A DNA stretch of 37,830 nucleotides from a bacterium DOLZORAL124_64_63 (GCA_002747875.1 PDQT01000299.1:1-37830), one strand, 5' to 3'. Shown: positions 1-8,427, numbered from the stretch's first letter. Numbers and translations are program-made. Notes: generated from the letters alone by a model not told the origin.

Positions 1-2
1 AG

Positions 3-1655
3 CAGCTTCTGGCTGCCGGGGTGATGGACGAGGCGGCCCTTCTCAAGGCCCAGGAAATCCAGAAGAAGGAAGGCGGATCTCTCGGCCAGGCCCTGGTGCG
101 CAGCGGGGCCGTCGATGAACCGACCTACACCCAGTATCTGGGGCAGGTCTTCCGGCTGCCTGTCGTGGATCTGGATAGCGCCGAAATCGAGATGGAATGC
201 ATCGACCGCATTCCCGACGACGTGGTGCGCAAGTTCCAGGTGTTGCCCATCAGGCGGGTGGGACGTCAACTCACGCTGGCCATGGCCAACCCCGCCAACA
301 TCTTCGCCATCGACGACATCAAGTTCATCACCGGTCTGGAAGTCCAGTGCGTGGTGGCGGGCGAGATGGCCATCAAGAAGGCCATCGACAAGTATTACAG
401 CGATGCGGACAGCCTGGCCTCGATCATGGAAGGGCTCGAGGATGATATCGAGCTGGTGGAGGAGGATGAGGGTGACGACCTGCTGGGGCAGGACGGGCAG
501 AACGCCCCGGTGGTCAAGCTGGTCAACACCCTGCTGGCCGAGGCCGTGAAGATGGGCGCCAGCGATATCCATGTCGAGCCCTACGAACGCAACATGCGCG
601 TGCGCTACCGCGTGGACGGTGTGCTCAAGGAAGTGATGGAGCCGCCCATCAAGCTGAAGAACGCCATCATCAGCCGTTTGAAGATCATGTCCGAGCTGGA
701 CATCGCCGAGCGCCGCATTCCCCAGGACGGCCGCATCAAACTGAAGATCGGCGCCAAGAAGGTGGACCTGCGTGTCTCGACCCTGCCCTGCATCTACGGG
801 GAGAAGGTCGTGATGCGTATCCTGGACAAGGGCAACCTGAATCTGGACCTGGCCGACTTCAACATGGAAGAGAAGGCCATCGCGGATGTGTACCAGGCCA
901 TCGCCTCGCCCTTCGGCATGGTCCTGGTGACGGGCCCCACCGGTAGCGGCAAGACCACCACCCTGTACAGTTGCCTTTCCAAGCTGAACGTCGAAGACAC
1001 CAACATCATGACCGCCGAGGATCCCGTCGAGTACAACATCGACGGCATCAACCAGGTGCAGGTGCGGGACGAGGTCGGCCTGACTTTCGCCTCCGCCCTG
1101 AAGGCTTTCCTGCGGCAGGATCCGAACATCGTGATGGTGGGTGAGATTCGTGACCTGGAGACCGGCGGCATCGCCACCAAGGCTGCTCTGACGGGGCACC
1201 TTGTGCTCTCGACCCTGCACACCAACGACGCGCCCAGCACCATCAACCGTATGATCGACATGGGTATCGAGCCCTTCCTGGTGGCCAGCAGCACGGTGCT
1301 GATCATGGCCCAGCGTTTGGTGCGGCGAATTTGCTCCGGTTGCAAGGAGGAACTGAAACTGTCGGACGAGGCCCTGGCCGACGTGGGCCTCAAACCGGGA
1401 ACCCCCGTCTTCAAGGGCAAGGGGTGCGACAAGTGCAACGGTAGCGGGTATTCCGGGCGGCAGGGCCTGTACGAAGTCATGCCCATCACGCCGGGTATCC
1501 GAGAGCTGATTCTGGATCGGGCCTCGACCACCGAAATTCGCCATAAGGCCGTCGAAGAAGGCATGCTCACCCTGCGCGCCGATGGTCTGCTCAAGGTGGC
1601 CAAGGGCATCACCACCATCGAAGAAGTGCTGCGGGAAACCGCGGTTGCCGACTGA
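3..1655 (+). CDS. pilB: Type IV pilus extension ATPase PilB (5' partial)
   Basis: Hexameric cytoplasmic ATPase of the GspE/PilB family that powers pilus extension. The visible protein has an N-terminal T2SSE_N-type region (about residues 1-120), a GspE ATPase core with Walker A GPTGSGKTTT near residue 305, the Walker B-like stretch MVGEIRD, and the tetracysteine zinc site CSGC...CDKC typical of PilB/GspE. The ORF track starts at GTG 21, but the frame is open to the window edge (QLLAAG before GVMDE). That reads as part of the usual N-terminal repeat, so the true start probably lies upstream and the gene is 5' truncated here. pilT follows after 18 bases, in an evident pilBTCS operon. The family assignment is very secure; only the start is unknown. 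Confidence 0.96.
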   Translation, partial: QLLAAGVMDEAALLKAQEIQKKEGGSLGQALVRSGAVDEPTYTQYLGQVFRLPVVDLDSAEIEMECIDRIPDDVVRKFQVLPIRRVGRQLTLAMANPANIFAIDDIKFITGLEVQCVVAGEMAIKKAIDKYYSDADSLASIMEGLEDDIELVEEDEGDDLLGQDGQNAPVVKLVNTLLAEAVKMGASDIHVEPYERNMRVRYRVDGVLKEVMEPPIKLKNAIISRLKIMSELDIAERRIPQDGRIKLKIGAKKVDLRVSTLPCIYGEKVVMRILDKGNLNLDLADFNMEEKAIADVYQAIASPFGMVLVTGPTGSGKTTTLYSCLSKLNVEDTNIMTAEDPVEYNIDGINQVQVRDEVGLTFASALKAFLRQDPNIVMVGEIRDLETGGIATKAALTGHLVLSTLHTNDAPSTINRMIDMGIEPFLVASSTVLIMAQRLVRRICSGCKEELKLSDEALADVGLKPGTPVFKGKGCDKCNGSGYSGRQGLYEVMPITPGIRELILDRASTTEIRHKAVEEGMLTLRADGLLKVAKGITTIEEVLRETAVAD

Positions 1656-1673
1656 TGAGAAAGAGGGTTTGAC

Positions 1674-2747
1674 GTGGCCGGTATGCGAGAACTGCTGGAG
1701 GATATGGTCAACAGGGGAGCCAGTGATCTGCACATTACGGCCGGTCTACCGCCGTTGTTGCGGGTGGACGGTCAGGTGCTGCCGAGTTCTTTCCCTCCGC
1801 TGACGGGGGATGATACCCGGGCCCTGGCCTACAGCATCCTCAACGACGAGCAGAAGATGCGCTTCGAGAACGACATGGAACTGGATCTGAGTTTCGGCGT
1901 GCAGGGCATCAGCCGCTTCCGCGCCAATGTCTTTCAGCAGCGCGGCGCGACGGCCATGGCCATCCGCCAAATCCCTTACAAAATCAACAGTTTCGAAGAA
2001 CTGGGCCTGCCCCCGGTATGCCGGGAGATGATCAACCGCACCCAGGGGTTGATCCTGGTGACGGGGCCCACGGGCAGCGGCAAGAGCACCACCCTGGCCA
2101 CGATGGTGGACACCATCAACAGCGAGCGGCACGGGCATATCATCACTATCGAAGATCCCATCGAGTTCGTGCATCAGCACAAGAACTGCATCGTCAACCA
2201 GCGCGAGGTGAACAGCGACACCCACAGCTTCCCCGACGCGCTGAAGTACGTGTTGCGCCAGGATCCGGACGTGATCCTCATCGGCGAGATGCGTGACCGC
2301 GAGACCATTTCCGCGGCCCTGACCATTGCCGAGACGGGCCACCTGGCCCTGGCCACGCTGCACACCAACAGCACCTTCGAGAGCATCAACCGCATCGTGG
2401 ATGTCTTCCCGCCGGAGCAGCAGAACCAGGTGCGCAGCCAGCTGGCCTTCAGCCTGGCGGGTGTCATCACGCAGCAGCTGGTGCCCCGGATACGTGGCGG
2501 CGGACGGGTTCTGGCTCTGGAGATCATGGTGTGTACCCCGGCCATCAAGGCCATGATCCGCGACGACAAGGTTCACCAGATCTACGGTCTGATGCAGGCC
2601 GGCCAGAAACACGGCATGCAGACCATGAACCAGAGCCTTTACCAGGCCATCATCAACAAGTGGATTGATCCGACAGAGGCCCTGGGCCGCAGCAACGATG
2701 CTGCCGAACTGGCCCAGATGATCGGTCAACCCGCCATGATCAAGTGA
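1674..2747 (+). CDS. pilT: Twitching motility retraction ATPase PilT
   Basis: Cytoplasmic hexameric ATPase that depolymerises the pilus and drives twitching and DNA uptake. The 357 residues match the usual PilT length. Visible signatures are the N-terminal GASDLHIT segment, Walker A GPTGSGKSTT at residues 131-140, the Asp/His-box region, LIGEMRD, and the C-terminal AIKAMIRDDKVHQIY, which corresponds to the PilT-specific AIRNLIRE element. It lacks the tetracysteine zinc motif of PilB, as expected. The start is GTG 1674; ATG 1683 three codons later is an alternative. It lies between pilB and pilC with short gaps, so co-transcription is likely. Confident assignment. Confidence 0.96.
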   Translation: MAGMRELLEDMVNRGASDLHITAGLPPLLRVDGQVLPSSFPPLTGDDTRALAYSILNDEQKMRFENDMELDLSFGVQGISRFRANVFQQRGATAMAIRQIPYKINSFEELGLPPVCREMINRTQGLILVTGPTGSGKSTTLATMVDTINSERHGHIITIEDPIEFVHQHKNCIVNQREVNSDTHSFPDALKYVLRQDPDVILIGEMRDRETISAALTIAETGHLALATLHTNSTFESINRIVDVFPPEQQNQVRSQLAFSLAGVITQQLVPRIRGGGRVLALEIMVCTPAIKAMIRDDKVHQIYGLMQAGQKHGMQTMNQSLYQAIINKWIDPTEALGRSNDAAELAQMIGQPAMIK

Positions 2748-2760
2748 GGAAGGTAAGCCC

Positions 2761-3978
2761 GTGAGCACCACCACGACGTTCATCTGGAAAGGCAAGACCA
2801 CCAAGGGAGAGACCCTCAGTGGGGAGCACGAGGCCGCGAGCGAAAAGGAAGTCGGGGAGTATCTGCGGAAGAAGCGGATCGTCATCTCCTCCATCAAGAA
2901 GAAGCCGCGGGACATCAAGTTCAGTTTCCTGCGGCGCAAGAGCGTGGGGGTGAAGGATCTGTCGGTCTTCACACGGCAGTTCGCCACCATGGTCAACGCC
3001 GGTCTGCCCCTGGTGCAGTGCCTGGACGTGCTGAGCCGCCAACTGCAGAAAGAGCACTTCAAGTCGGTGGTCCAGACGGTGATGAGCGATGTGGAGGGCG
3101 GCAGCACCCTGGCCGAGGCTCTGGCGAAACATCCCAAGGTCTTCAGCGATCTGTACGTGAACATGATCGCCGCCGGTGAGGCCGGCGGTATCCTGGACGT
3201 GATTCTCCAACGCCTGGCCGTTTTCCTGGAGAAGGCCGACGCCTTGCAGCGCAAGGTCAAGGGCGCCATGACCTACCCCTCCATCGTGCTGACGGTTGCC
3301 GGCGGTGCCTGCATTTTCATGCTCCTGTTCGTGATCCCGGTCTTCGCCAAGATGTTCAAGGATTTCGGCGGCACATTGCCGGCGCCCACGCGCATCGTCA
3401 TGGGGCTGAGCAACTTCATGCGGGCCTACTGGTGGGCCCTGTTCGCCGGCGGCGCGGGGCTGTTCTTCGGTTTCAAGCGGTTCCGGGCCACGGCGCGGGG
3501 TTGCTACCTGACGGACAAGCTGGCCCTGCGGATTCCCATCATCGGCAACGTGCTGCGCAAAAGCGCCGTGGCGCGCTTCACCCGCACCCTGGGAACTCTG
3601 ATCGGTTCAGGCGTGCCCATCCTGCAGGGCTTGGAGATCACCAGCCGCACGGCGGGCAACACCGTGATCCAAGAAGCCATCGGCAACACGGCGGAGGCCA
3701 TCAGCCAGGGCGAGAACATCAGCGGTCCCCTGCGTGAGAGCGGCGTCTTCCCGCCCATGGTCACGCAGATGATCGGCATCGGCGAGCAGACGGGCGCCCT
3801 GGATGAGATGCTGTCCAAGATCGCCGACTTCTACGACGACGAGGTGGACGCGGCCGTGGAGGCCCTGACCGCCGCCATCGAACCGCTGATGATCGTGCTG
3901 ATGGGGGGCATGGTCGGCTCCATGCTGGTGGCCATGTACCTGCCCATGTTCAAGATGTCCAGCATCGTGGGAGGCTAG
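2761..3978 (+). CDS. pilC: Type IV pilus inner-membrane platform protein PilC
   Basis: Polytopic inner-membrane protein (GspF/PilC family) that couples the PilB and PilT motors to pilin assembly. The 405 residues include two T2SSF repeats, each with a helical cytoplasmic part (LSVFTRQFATMVNAGLPL and ARFTRTLGTLIGSGVPI) and hydrophobic segments around residues 170-195, 220-240 and 370-395. The second repeat ends with the family-typical QMIGIGEQTGALDEML followed by the C-terminal membrane helix. The start is GTG 2761, 13 bases after pilT, preceded by a GAGGAAGG ribosome site. Nothing unusual is seen. Confidence 0.96.
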   Translation: MSTTTTFIWKGKTTKGETLSGEHEAASEKEVGEYLRKKRIVISSIKKKPRDIKFSFLRRKSVGVKDLSVFTRQFATMVNAGLPLVQCLDVLSRQLQKEHFKSVVQTVMSDVEGGSTLAEALAKHPKVFSDLYVNMIAAGEAGGILDVILQRLAVFLEKADALQRKVKGAMTYPSIVLTVAGGACIFMLLFVIPVFAKMFKDFGGTLPAPTRIVMGLSNFMRAYWWALFAGGAGLFFGFKRFRATARGCYLTDKLALRIPIIGNVLRKSAVARFTRTLGTLIGSGVPILQGLEITSRTAGNTVIQEAIGNTAEAISQGENISGPLRESGVFPPMVTQMIGIGEQTGALDEMLSKIADFYDDEVDAAVEALTAAIEPLMIVLMGGMVGSMLVAMYLPMFKMSSIVGG

Positions 3979-3983
3979 GGCAG

Positions 3984-5537
3984 TTGGCGTGCCTTCTCCA
4001 CGGCCTCGGTATCCTCAAGACCATCTCCCACCGAACCCTGGGCCGGGTGGTTCTGCTGGTGGCGCTCACCGCGGTGGCGGTCCTGGCCTGGCACTACGCC
4101 CCCCAGGACAGTTCGGGCCTCGGTCTGCTGGGTACCCTGACGGCTCTGGCTCTAAGCATCGGCCTGGGCTGGATGGCTGACCTGGGCCGCTGGTCCGGGC
4201 GGGCGATCCTGCCTCTGCAGATGGTCATCGACGTGCTGGCCGTGGTCCTGGTGGCCACCTTTGCGGGGCAGAAGACCAGCAACGTGATCCTGCTGGGTGT
4301 GGCCGGTACCCTGGCGGAATTCGGCCTGTGGCACTATTTCCAGCGCATCCAGGGCTTCGAGGACAGCGAGCAGAAAAGCCGCCGCCGGGTTCAGAAGGCG
4401 CTCTGGGAAATGCGCAACATCATCGACAACATCCGCAGCGGTTTGCTGACCATCGACACGGGCGGCGTGGTGGTGCGGGTCAATCCGGCCTGTTGCCGCA
4501 TCCTGGAGATGGAGGAAAGCGACCTGATCGGCTGTCGCCTGGAGGATGTGTGCCGTGGCGGCATGGAGCAGATGGTGGATGTCATCCTGCCCGTGGCCCG
4601 GGGCGAGGCTCCCGTGGATCGGGGCGAGGCGCTGATCAAGCGCATGGGGCGGGAGCTGCCCTTGGGGCTGAACGTGAACCATGTGACGGCTCCCGGCGGG
4701 CGCATCATCGGCGCCATCTGCATCTTCACGGACCTGACGCGGGAGAAAGAGATGACGGCCCGCGTGCGGGAGAACGATCGTCTGGCGGCCATCGGCGAAC
4801 TGGCGGCCAGCATCGCCCACGAGATCCGCAATCCTTTGGCCAGCATCCGCGGCAGCGTGGAGATGCTGGCGGACGACCTGGATCTGGAAGGTGACCATGC
4901 CGCCCTGATGACTCTGATCCTCAAGGAGAGCAGCCGGGTCAACACCATCATCAACGACTTCCTGGCCTACAGCCGCATGCGCCCCACCAACCGGCGGCGT
5001 TTCCGGGCCCGGGAATTCGGGGATGAGATCAGCCTGCAGATCCGGCAGCACGTGGCGGCCAAGAACGGCCGGGTCAACCTGCATTGCGACGTGCAACCGG
5101 AGGATATGGAACTGGTGGCGGACCCGGGCCAGTTGACGCAGCTGACCCTCAACCTGGTCATCAATGCCTGTGAAGCCATGCACTATCAGGGCGATCTGGG
5201 GCTGAATCTGCGCCTGCTGGCGGCGGGCACCAGCCAGGAGTTGGTGATCACGGATGACGGGCCGGGCATCGACGAGGATATCCGCCAGGACATGTTCACG
5301 CCCTTTGCCACCAACAAGGAAGGCGGCACGGGGCTGGGCCTGGCCATCGTGCAGCGTATTGCCGCGGCCCATGGCGGGCGGGTGCGGGCCGAGGACCGTC
5401 CCGGCGGCGGGACGGTGTTCCGGGTGCGCTGGCCGGTGGTGCACGTACCGGAACTGGGGCAGGACGGCCCTCGGGCAACGGACCGGCCCTCCGCGGAAGC
5501 GGCCGAGCCGGAACAGGCTGAAGCCCTTCTGGTGTGA
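3984..5537 (+). CDS. pilS: Sensor histidine kinase PilS
   Basis: Membrane histidine kinase expected to phosphorylate PilR, encoded after the intervening terminator. The 517 residues show about four N-terminal hydrophobic helices (residues 18-120), a PAS domain (about 140-250), a HisKA dimerisation domain with phospho-acceptor His279 in ASIAHEIRNPLASIRG, and a HATPase_c domain with N box NLVINACEAM, G1 DDGPGID and G2 GTGLGLAIVQRI. The start is TTG 3984, only 5 bases after pilC, with GGAGG about 10 bases upstream; no better start is visible. A short disordered tail (about 30 residues) follows the kinase domain. Pseudomonas PilS has six membrane helices and senses pilin in the membrane; whether this four-helix version does so is unknown. 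Confidence 0.88.
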   Translation: MACLLHGLGILKTISHRTLGRVVLLVALTAVAVLAWHYAPQDSSGLGLLGTLTALALSIGLGWMADLGRWSGRAILPLQMVIDVLAVVLVATFAGQKTSNVILLGVAGTLAEFGLWHYFQRIQGFEDSEQKSRRRVQKALWEMRNIIDNIRSGLLTIDTGGVVVRVNPACCRILEMEESDLIGCRLEDVCRGGMEQMVDVILPVARGEAPVDRGEALIKRMGRELPLGLNVNHVTAPGGRIIGAICIFTDLTREKEMTARVRENDRLAAIGELAASIAHEIRNPLASIRGSVEMLADDLDLEGDHAALMTLILKESSRVNTIINDFLAYSRMRPTNRRRFRAREFGDEISLQIRQHVAAKNGRVNLHCDVQPEDMELVADPGQLTQLTLNLVINACEAMHYQGDLGLNLRLLAAGTSQELVITDDGPGIDEDIRQDMFTPFATNKEGGTGLGLAIVQRIAAAHGGRVRAEDRPGGGTVFRVRWPVVHVPELGQDGPRATDRPSAEAAEPEQAEALLV

Positions 5538-5594
5538 CCCCCCTCCTGTCCGGAATCACCCGGTCTTGAACAACGGAAGATGTTGCCTCGCAAA

Positions 5595-5605
5595 GGGCAA
5601 TGCGC
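5595..5605 (-). promoter_or_regulatory. Possible PilR-box half copy upstream of pilR
   Basis: GGGCAATGCGC on the + strand reads GCGCATTGCCC on the - strand. It resembles the inner part of the GCAAATTGCCC box at 5704 and 7264, in the opposite orientation. Together with the 5704 copy it forms a widely spaced inverted pair around the pilS terminator. It is weaker than the other two because only one half of the dyad is intact. The regulatory role is inferred. Confidence 0.25.
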
Positions 5606-5632
5606 ACGGCCCCTGTGGGGCTGTTGTTTTTT
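5606..5632 (+). terminator. Rho-independent terminator after pilS
   Basis: An 8-bp stem (ACGGCCCC paired with GGGGCTGT, one G-U pair) closes a TGT loop and is followed by a T-rich run (TGTTTTTT). It lies 70 bases after the pilS stop and before pilR. It should end the pilBTCS transcript and separate pilR expression from it. Confidence 0.75.
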
Positions 5633-5703
5633 GCAAAGTCCAAGATTATCGCGATTTAGGTGTAAAGCGAGGTCCCGCAGAGGCCGATATCTCCTGCATC
5701 ACT

Positions 5704-5723
5704 GCAAATTGCCCTTTTCGCGG
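5704..5723 (+). promoter_or_regulatory. Putative PilR/autoregulatory box upstream of pilR
   Basis: GCAAATTGCCCTTTTCGCGG contains the perfect dyad GCAA-A-TTGC. It shares 17 of 20 positions with a block at 7264-7283 upstream of the pilin gene. It lies about 15 bases before the pilR start, where a bound activator could repress or autoregulate. The function is inferred from the repeat and its position only. Confidence 0.4.
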
Positions 5724-5737
5724 ACGAAGGAGAGAAC

Positions 5738-7219
5738 ATGGCCGAGGAACGGATTCTGGTTGTCGACGATGAAGAGTCCATGTGCCAATACCTCGCCATC
5801 TTGTTGCGCAAAGAAGGATTTCAGGTTCGGGCGGCCAACGGCGGCGCTCAGGCCTTGCAGCTGCTGGAGCAGGAGAAATTCGACCTTGTGATGACCGATA
5901 TCCAGATGCCCAAGATGGACGGCATTCAGCTTCTGAAGGGCGTCAAGGCGATGAATCCCAACATTCCGGTGATCATCATGACGGCCTACGCCAGCGAGCA
6001 GTCGGCCATCGACGCGGTCAACCTGGGGGCCTTCAGCTATCTGCAGAAGCACTGCAAGAACGATGAAATCCGCATGGTCGTGCGCAACGCCCTGGCCCTG
6101 GGTCAGGCGCGCAGCGAGAACGTGGAACTGAAGAAAAAGCTGAATCGCTCCTCCAAGGCCAAGAAGATCATCGGCCAGAGCGCGCGCATGCGTTCGGTGT
6201 TCAAGATGGTCGAGAAGATCAGCGGCACCGGAGCCACGGTCCTGATCAATGGCGAAAGCGGCACGGGCAAGGAGCTGATCGCCCGGAGCATCCACATGCA
6301 AAGCGCGCGCGCGGACAAGCCGTTCGTGGCCATCAACTGCGGCGCCATCCCGGAAACCTTGCTGGAAAGCCAGCTCTTCGGGCACGTCAAGGGCAGCTTC
6401 ACGGGCGCGGATAAGGACCATGACGGTTTCTGCCGCCAGGCCGAGGGCGGGACCATCTTCCTGGATGAGATCGGCGAGACACCCCACGCCATCCAGGTCA
6501 AGCTGCTGCGCATGTTGCAGGAGCGGGAGATTTATCCCGTGGGCAGTTCCCGTCCCATCAAGGTGGATGTGCGCGTGGTGGCCGCCACCAACCGGGATCT
6601 GGAGCAGGAGGTGGCGGCGGGTAATTTCCGCATCGACCTCTTCTACCGGCTGAACGTCATCCCGCTGAACCTGCCGGCCCTGCGCGAGCGTCCGGACGAT
6701 ATCCCCCTGCTGGTGGATCACTTCCTGCGTCGCTGCTGTCCCAGAGAATACAAAGGGACCGTGGGATCCCTAGTGACCGAGAAGGCTCTGCAGGCCCTGC
6801 AGCGCTACGAGTGGCCCGGCAACGTGCGGGAACTGGAAAACGTCATCGAACGCGCCAGCATCATCCGCGACGGGGATCGCATCGAGGTGGGGGACCTGCC
6901 GCCGGAATTCCAGTCCGCGCCTTCCGGAGAAAACAGCGCCGGCGAGCTGACCGTGGGCGGAGCGGTGACCTTGGAGGCGCTGGAGAAGGCGCACATCCTG
7001 TCGGTTCTCCAGAGTACCGGCGGGGCGCGCAAGCAGACCAGCGAGATCCTGGGTATCAACGCCTCCACCCTGTACCGCAAGCTGAAGAAGTACGGTGTGC
7101 AGGATCCCGAGGACGCTTGCGAGGAGCAGAACGAGGATCTCACGCCGGGTTCGGATCTGCTGGACGCGGTGGAAAACGCCCTGCGGGAGCAAGAACCGCA
7201 AGAGGCGGTGCTGAGTTGA
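5738..7219 (+). CDS. pilR: Sigma-54-dependent response regulator PilR (NtrC family)
   Basis: Transcription activator that, when phosphorylated, uses ATP hydrolysis to open sigma-54 promoters. Its 493 residues carry a receiver domain (acidic pocket DDEE, phospho-acceptor Asp54 in VMTDIQMPKMDG, Thr82, Lys104), an AAA+ domain (Walker A GESGTGKEL at 172-180, sigma-54 contact loop GSFTGA at 219-224, Walker B IFLDEIGE), and a C-terminal Fis-type helix-turn-helix (ILGINASTLYRKLKKYG). The conserved Lys104 is followed by His where most receivers have Pro. The start is ATG 5738 with GGAGAG upstream. It sits between pilS and the pilins, as in Myxococcus. Three strong sigma-54 promoters downstream are its likely targets. 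Confidence 0.93.
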   Translation: MAEERILVVDDEESMCQYLAILLRKEGFQVRAANGGAQALQLLEQEKFDLVMTDIQMPKMDGIQLLKGVKAMNPNIPVIIMTAYASEQSAIDAVNLGAFSYLQKHCKNDEIRMVVRNALALGQARSENVELKKKLNRSSKAKKIIGQSARMRSVFKMVEKISGTGATVLINGESGTGKELIARSIHMQSARADKPFVAINCGAIPETLLESQLFGHVKGSFTGADKDHDGFCRQAEGGTIFLDEIGETPHAIQVKLLRMLQEREIYPVGSSRPIKVDVRVVAATNRDLEQEVAAGNFRIDLFYRLNVIPLNLPALRERPDDIPLLVDHFLRRCCPREYKGTVGSLVTEKALQALQRYEWPGNVRELENVIERASIIRDGDRIEVGDLPPEFQSAPSGENSAGELTVGGAVTLEALEKAHILSVLQSTGGARKQTSEILGINASTLYRKLKKYGVQDPEDACEEQNEDLTPGSDLLDAVENALREQEPQEAVLS

Positions 7220-7263
7220 GGGGAAATACCCTCTCATTTGCAAGGTTTTGCCGGGTGGGGGAA

Positions 7264-7283
7264 GCAAATTGCCCGGCTCGCGG
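7264..7283 (+). promoter_or_regulatory. Putative PilR enhancer site upstream of pilA
   Basis: GCAAATTGCCCGGCTCGCGG repeats the block found upstream of pilR, with the GCAA-A-TTGC dyad intact. It lies about 115-135 bases before the transcription start predicted from the sigma-54 promoter at 7373. That is within the usual range for an enhancer bound by an NtrC-type activator. Assigning it to PilR is inference. Confidence 0.45.
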
Positions 7284-7372
7284 GCCCTGGGGTTGGGGCA
7301 AAGAAGTTTCGGGAAAAGCTTAAGTCGCCTGTTTAAAAGGACTTGCAAGGACGAAAAATGGGCTAGGGCGAA

Positions 7373-7388
7373 TGGCATGCCCTATGCT
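7373..7388 (+). promoter_or_regulatory. Sigma-54 promoter of the first pilin gene
   Basis: TGGCATGCCCTATGCT matches the sigma-54 consensus TGGCACG-N4-TTGCW, with GG and GC separated by exactly 10 bases. The predicted start of transcription is near 7399, leaving a leader of about 95 bases before the pilin start. Sigma-54/PilR control of major pilin genes is well established in Pseudomonas and Myxococcus, which supports the call. Confidence 0.8.
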
Positions 7389-7493
7389 TACCGGGACTGC
7401 CATTGGCAGGCACCCGTGAGGCCGGTCCCCAACAAGACCGGAATCGGAACAACGAAGGTCTTTTCAAAGGGACCGCTACAAGGAGGACGTGTA

Positions 7494-7904
7494 GTGTTGA
7501 ATCGCAAGGGCTTTACTCTGATTGAGCTGATGATCGTGGTCGTTATTATCGGCATCCTGGCCGCCATCGCCATCCCCAACTTCATCAGCATGCAGGATCG
7601 TGCGAAGGAAGCCAAGGTCAAGGGCGCGGCGCACACCGTGCAGCTGGCCGCCGAGGATTTCGCCGTCCGGAACGATGGCATCTACTCGGATGCCGCTGGC
7701 GATCTGACCCCCTTGCTGCCCGGTGGTGCCCTGCTGGAGAACGCCTTCACCGGCGCGTCCACCGAGCCCCAGTTCGCCGGCGCGGCCGCGACCGCGGGCC
7801 AGATCGGCATCCAGGCCGTGGCCCAGGGTGGTGTGAACGTGGGTTACACCATCACCGGCTTCGGCAAGGACGCGAATGTCGTCACCCTGACCAGCGGTCA
7901 GTAA
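7494..7904 (+). CDS. pilA: Type IV pilin, probable major pilin PilA
   Basis: Structural subunit of the pilus, inserted in the inner membrane and then assembled. I choose GTG 7494 (AGGAGG at 7481, 7-base spacing), giving 136 residues with the short class III leader MLNRKG and cleavage before FTLIELMIVVVIIGILAAIAIPNF. Gly-1, Phe+1 and Glu+5 are all present. TTG 7497 is the alternative; the ORF-track start at 7248 lies upstream of the sigma-54 promoter and is unlikely. The mature protein (about 130 residues) has no cysteine, so it lacks the disulfide-bonded D-loop of Pseudomonas pilins and resembles short GspG-like pilins. It has its own sigma-54 promoter and is followed by a strong terminator, consistent with high, separate expression. 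Confidence 0.9.
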   Translation: MLNRKGFTLIELMIVVVIIGILAAIAIPNFISMQDRAKEAKVKGAAHTVQLAAEDFAVRNDGIYSDAAGDLTPLLPGGALLENAFTGASTEPQFAGAAATAGQIGIQAVAQGGVNVGYTITGFGKDANVVTLTSGQ

Positions 7905-7932
7905 GCGTAAGCATGGCCGACTGATACTCAGG

Positions 7933-7967
7933 AGCGGGGCTGGCCCAACCAGCCCCGCTTTTCCTTT
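7933..7967 (+). terminator. Rho-independent terminator after the first pilin
   Basis: A perfect 11-bp stem (AGCGGGGCTGG with CCAGCCCCGCT) closes a CCCAA loop and runs into TTTTCCTTTT. It lies 28 bases after the pilin stop. It should end most pilA transcripts and reduce read-through into the pilin-like gene that starts at 7981. Confidence 0.9.
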
Positions 7968-7980
7968 TGAAGGCGCACCA

Positions 7981-8427
7981 TTGCGAAACATGCGAACGAA
8001 CTTCAAGCTGCCCCGCAAGCCCATCGACAAGGCGGATCTGATCCTGGCCGCGGGCACGACCAGCCTGGTGCTTGTCTGCCTGTTCCTGCTGGGGGTTCCG
8101 GCGTTTCGGCACCTGGAGCACCGGGCTCATGAGGCCACCGTCCGGGGCAATGCCGCCACTTTGCAGTTGGCGGCGGAAACCTATGCCGCCGCCCACCTGG
8201 GCAACTACCCCCTGGATCCCTGGGACCTGGTGCCCTACCTGCCCAACGACCAGGCCCCCCGCAACCCCTACACCGGCAAGGCCAGCACCTTCACCGGGGG
8301 GGTGGGCGATCTGACCTATCGCTCGCCGACCCGTGGCCAGGACTATGTCATCGAGGCCTGGGGACAAGGAGAGAAACAGCGGCCGCGCCGTCTTGTCCTG
8401 CTGCAGGGACATCGCCCCCGGCTCTGA
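7981..8427 (+). CDS. Pilin-like protein lacking a prepilin processing site
   Basis: The 148 residues are clearly related to the two flanking pilins: VPAFRHLEHRAHEATVRGNA, then LQLAAETYAAAHLGNYPLD, aligns with IPNFISMQDRAKEAKVKGAA and VQLAAEDFAVRNDGIYSD of PilA. The shared NPYTG and SPTRGQDYVIEAWG regions match as well. The N-terminus differs: about 20 mostly charged residues precede a hydrophobic helix (LILAAGTTSLVLVCLFLLG), and there is no G-FTLIE motif and no Glu+5. PilD should not process it in the normal way, so it may stay as a membrane-anchored protein. The start is TTG 7981 (GAAGG seven bases upstream); ATG 7990 is an alternative. It could be a minor component, a pilin-sensing decoy or a decaying duplicate. 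The role is unknown. Confidence 0.75.
   Translation: MRNMRTNFKLPRKPIDKADLILAAGTTSLVLVCLFLLGVPAFRHLEHRAHEATVRGNAATLQLAAETYAAAHLGNYPLDPWDLVPYLPNDQAPRNPYTGKASTFTGGVGDLTYRSPTRGQDYVIEAWGQGEKQRPRRLVLLQGHRPRL

Noticed and set aside
4152-5444. 430-codon - strand frame opposite pilS
   Set aside because: No motif, composition typical of antisense to GC-rich coding DNA.
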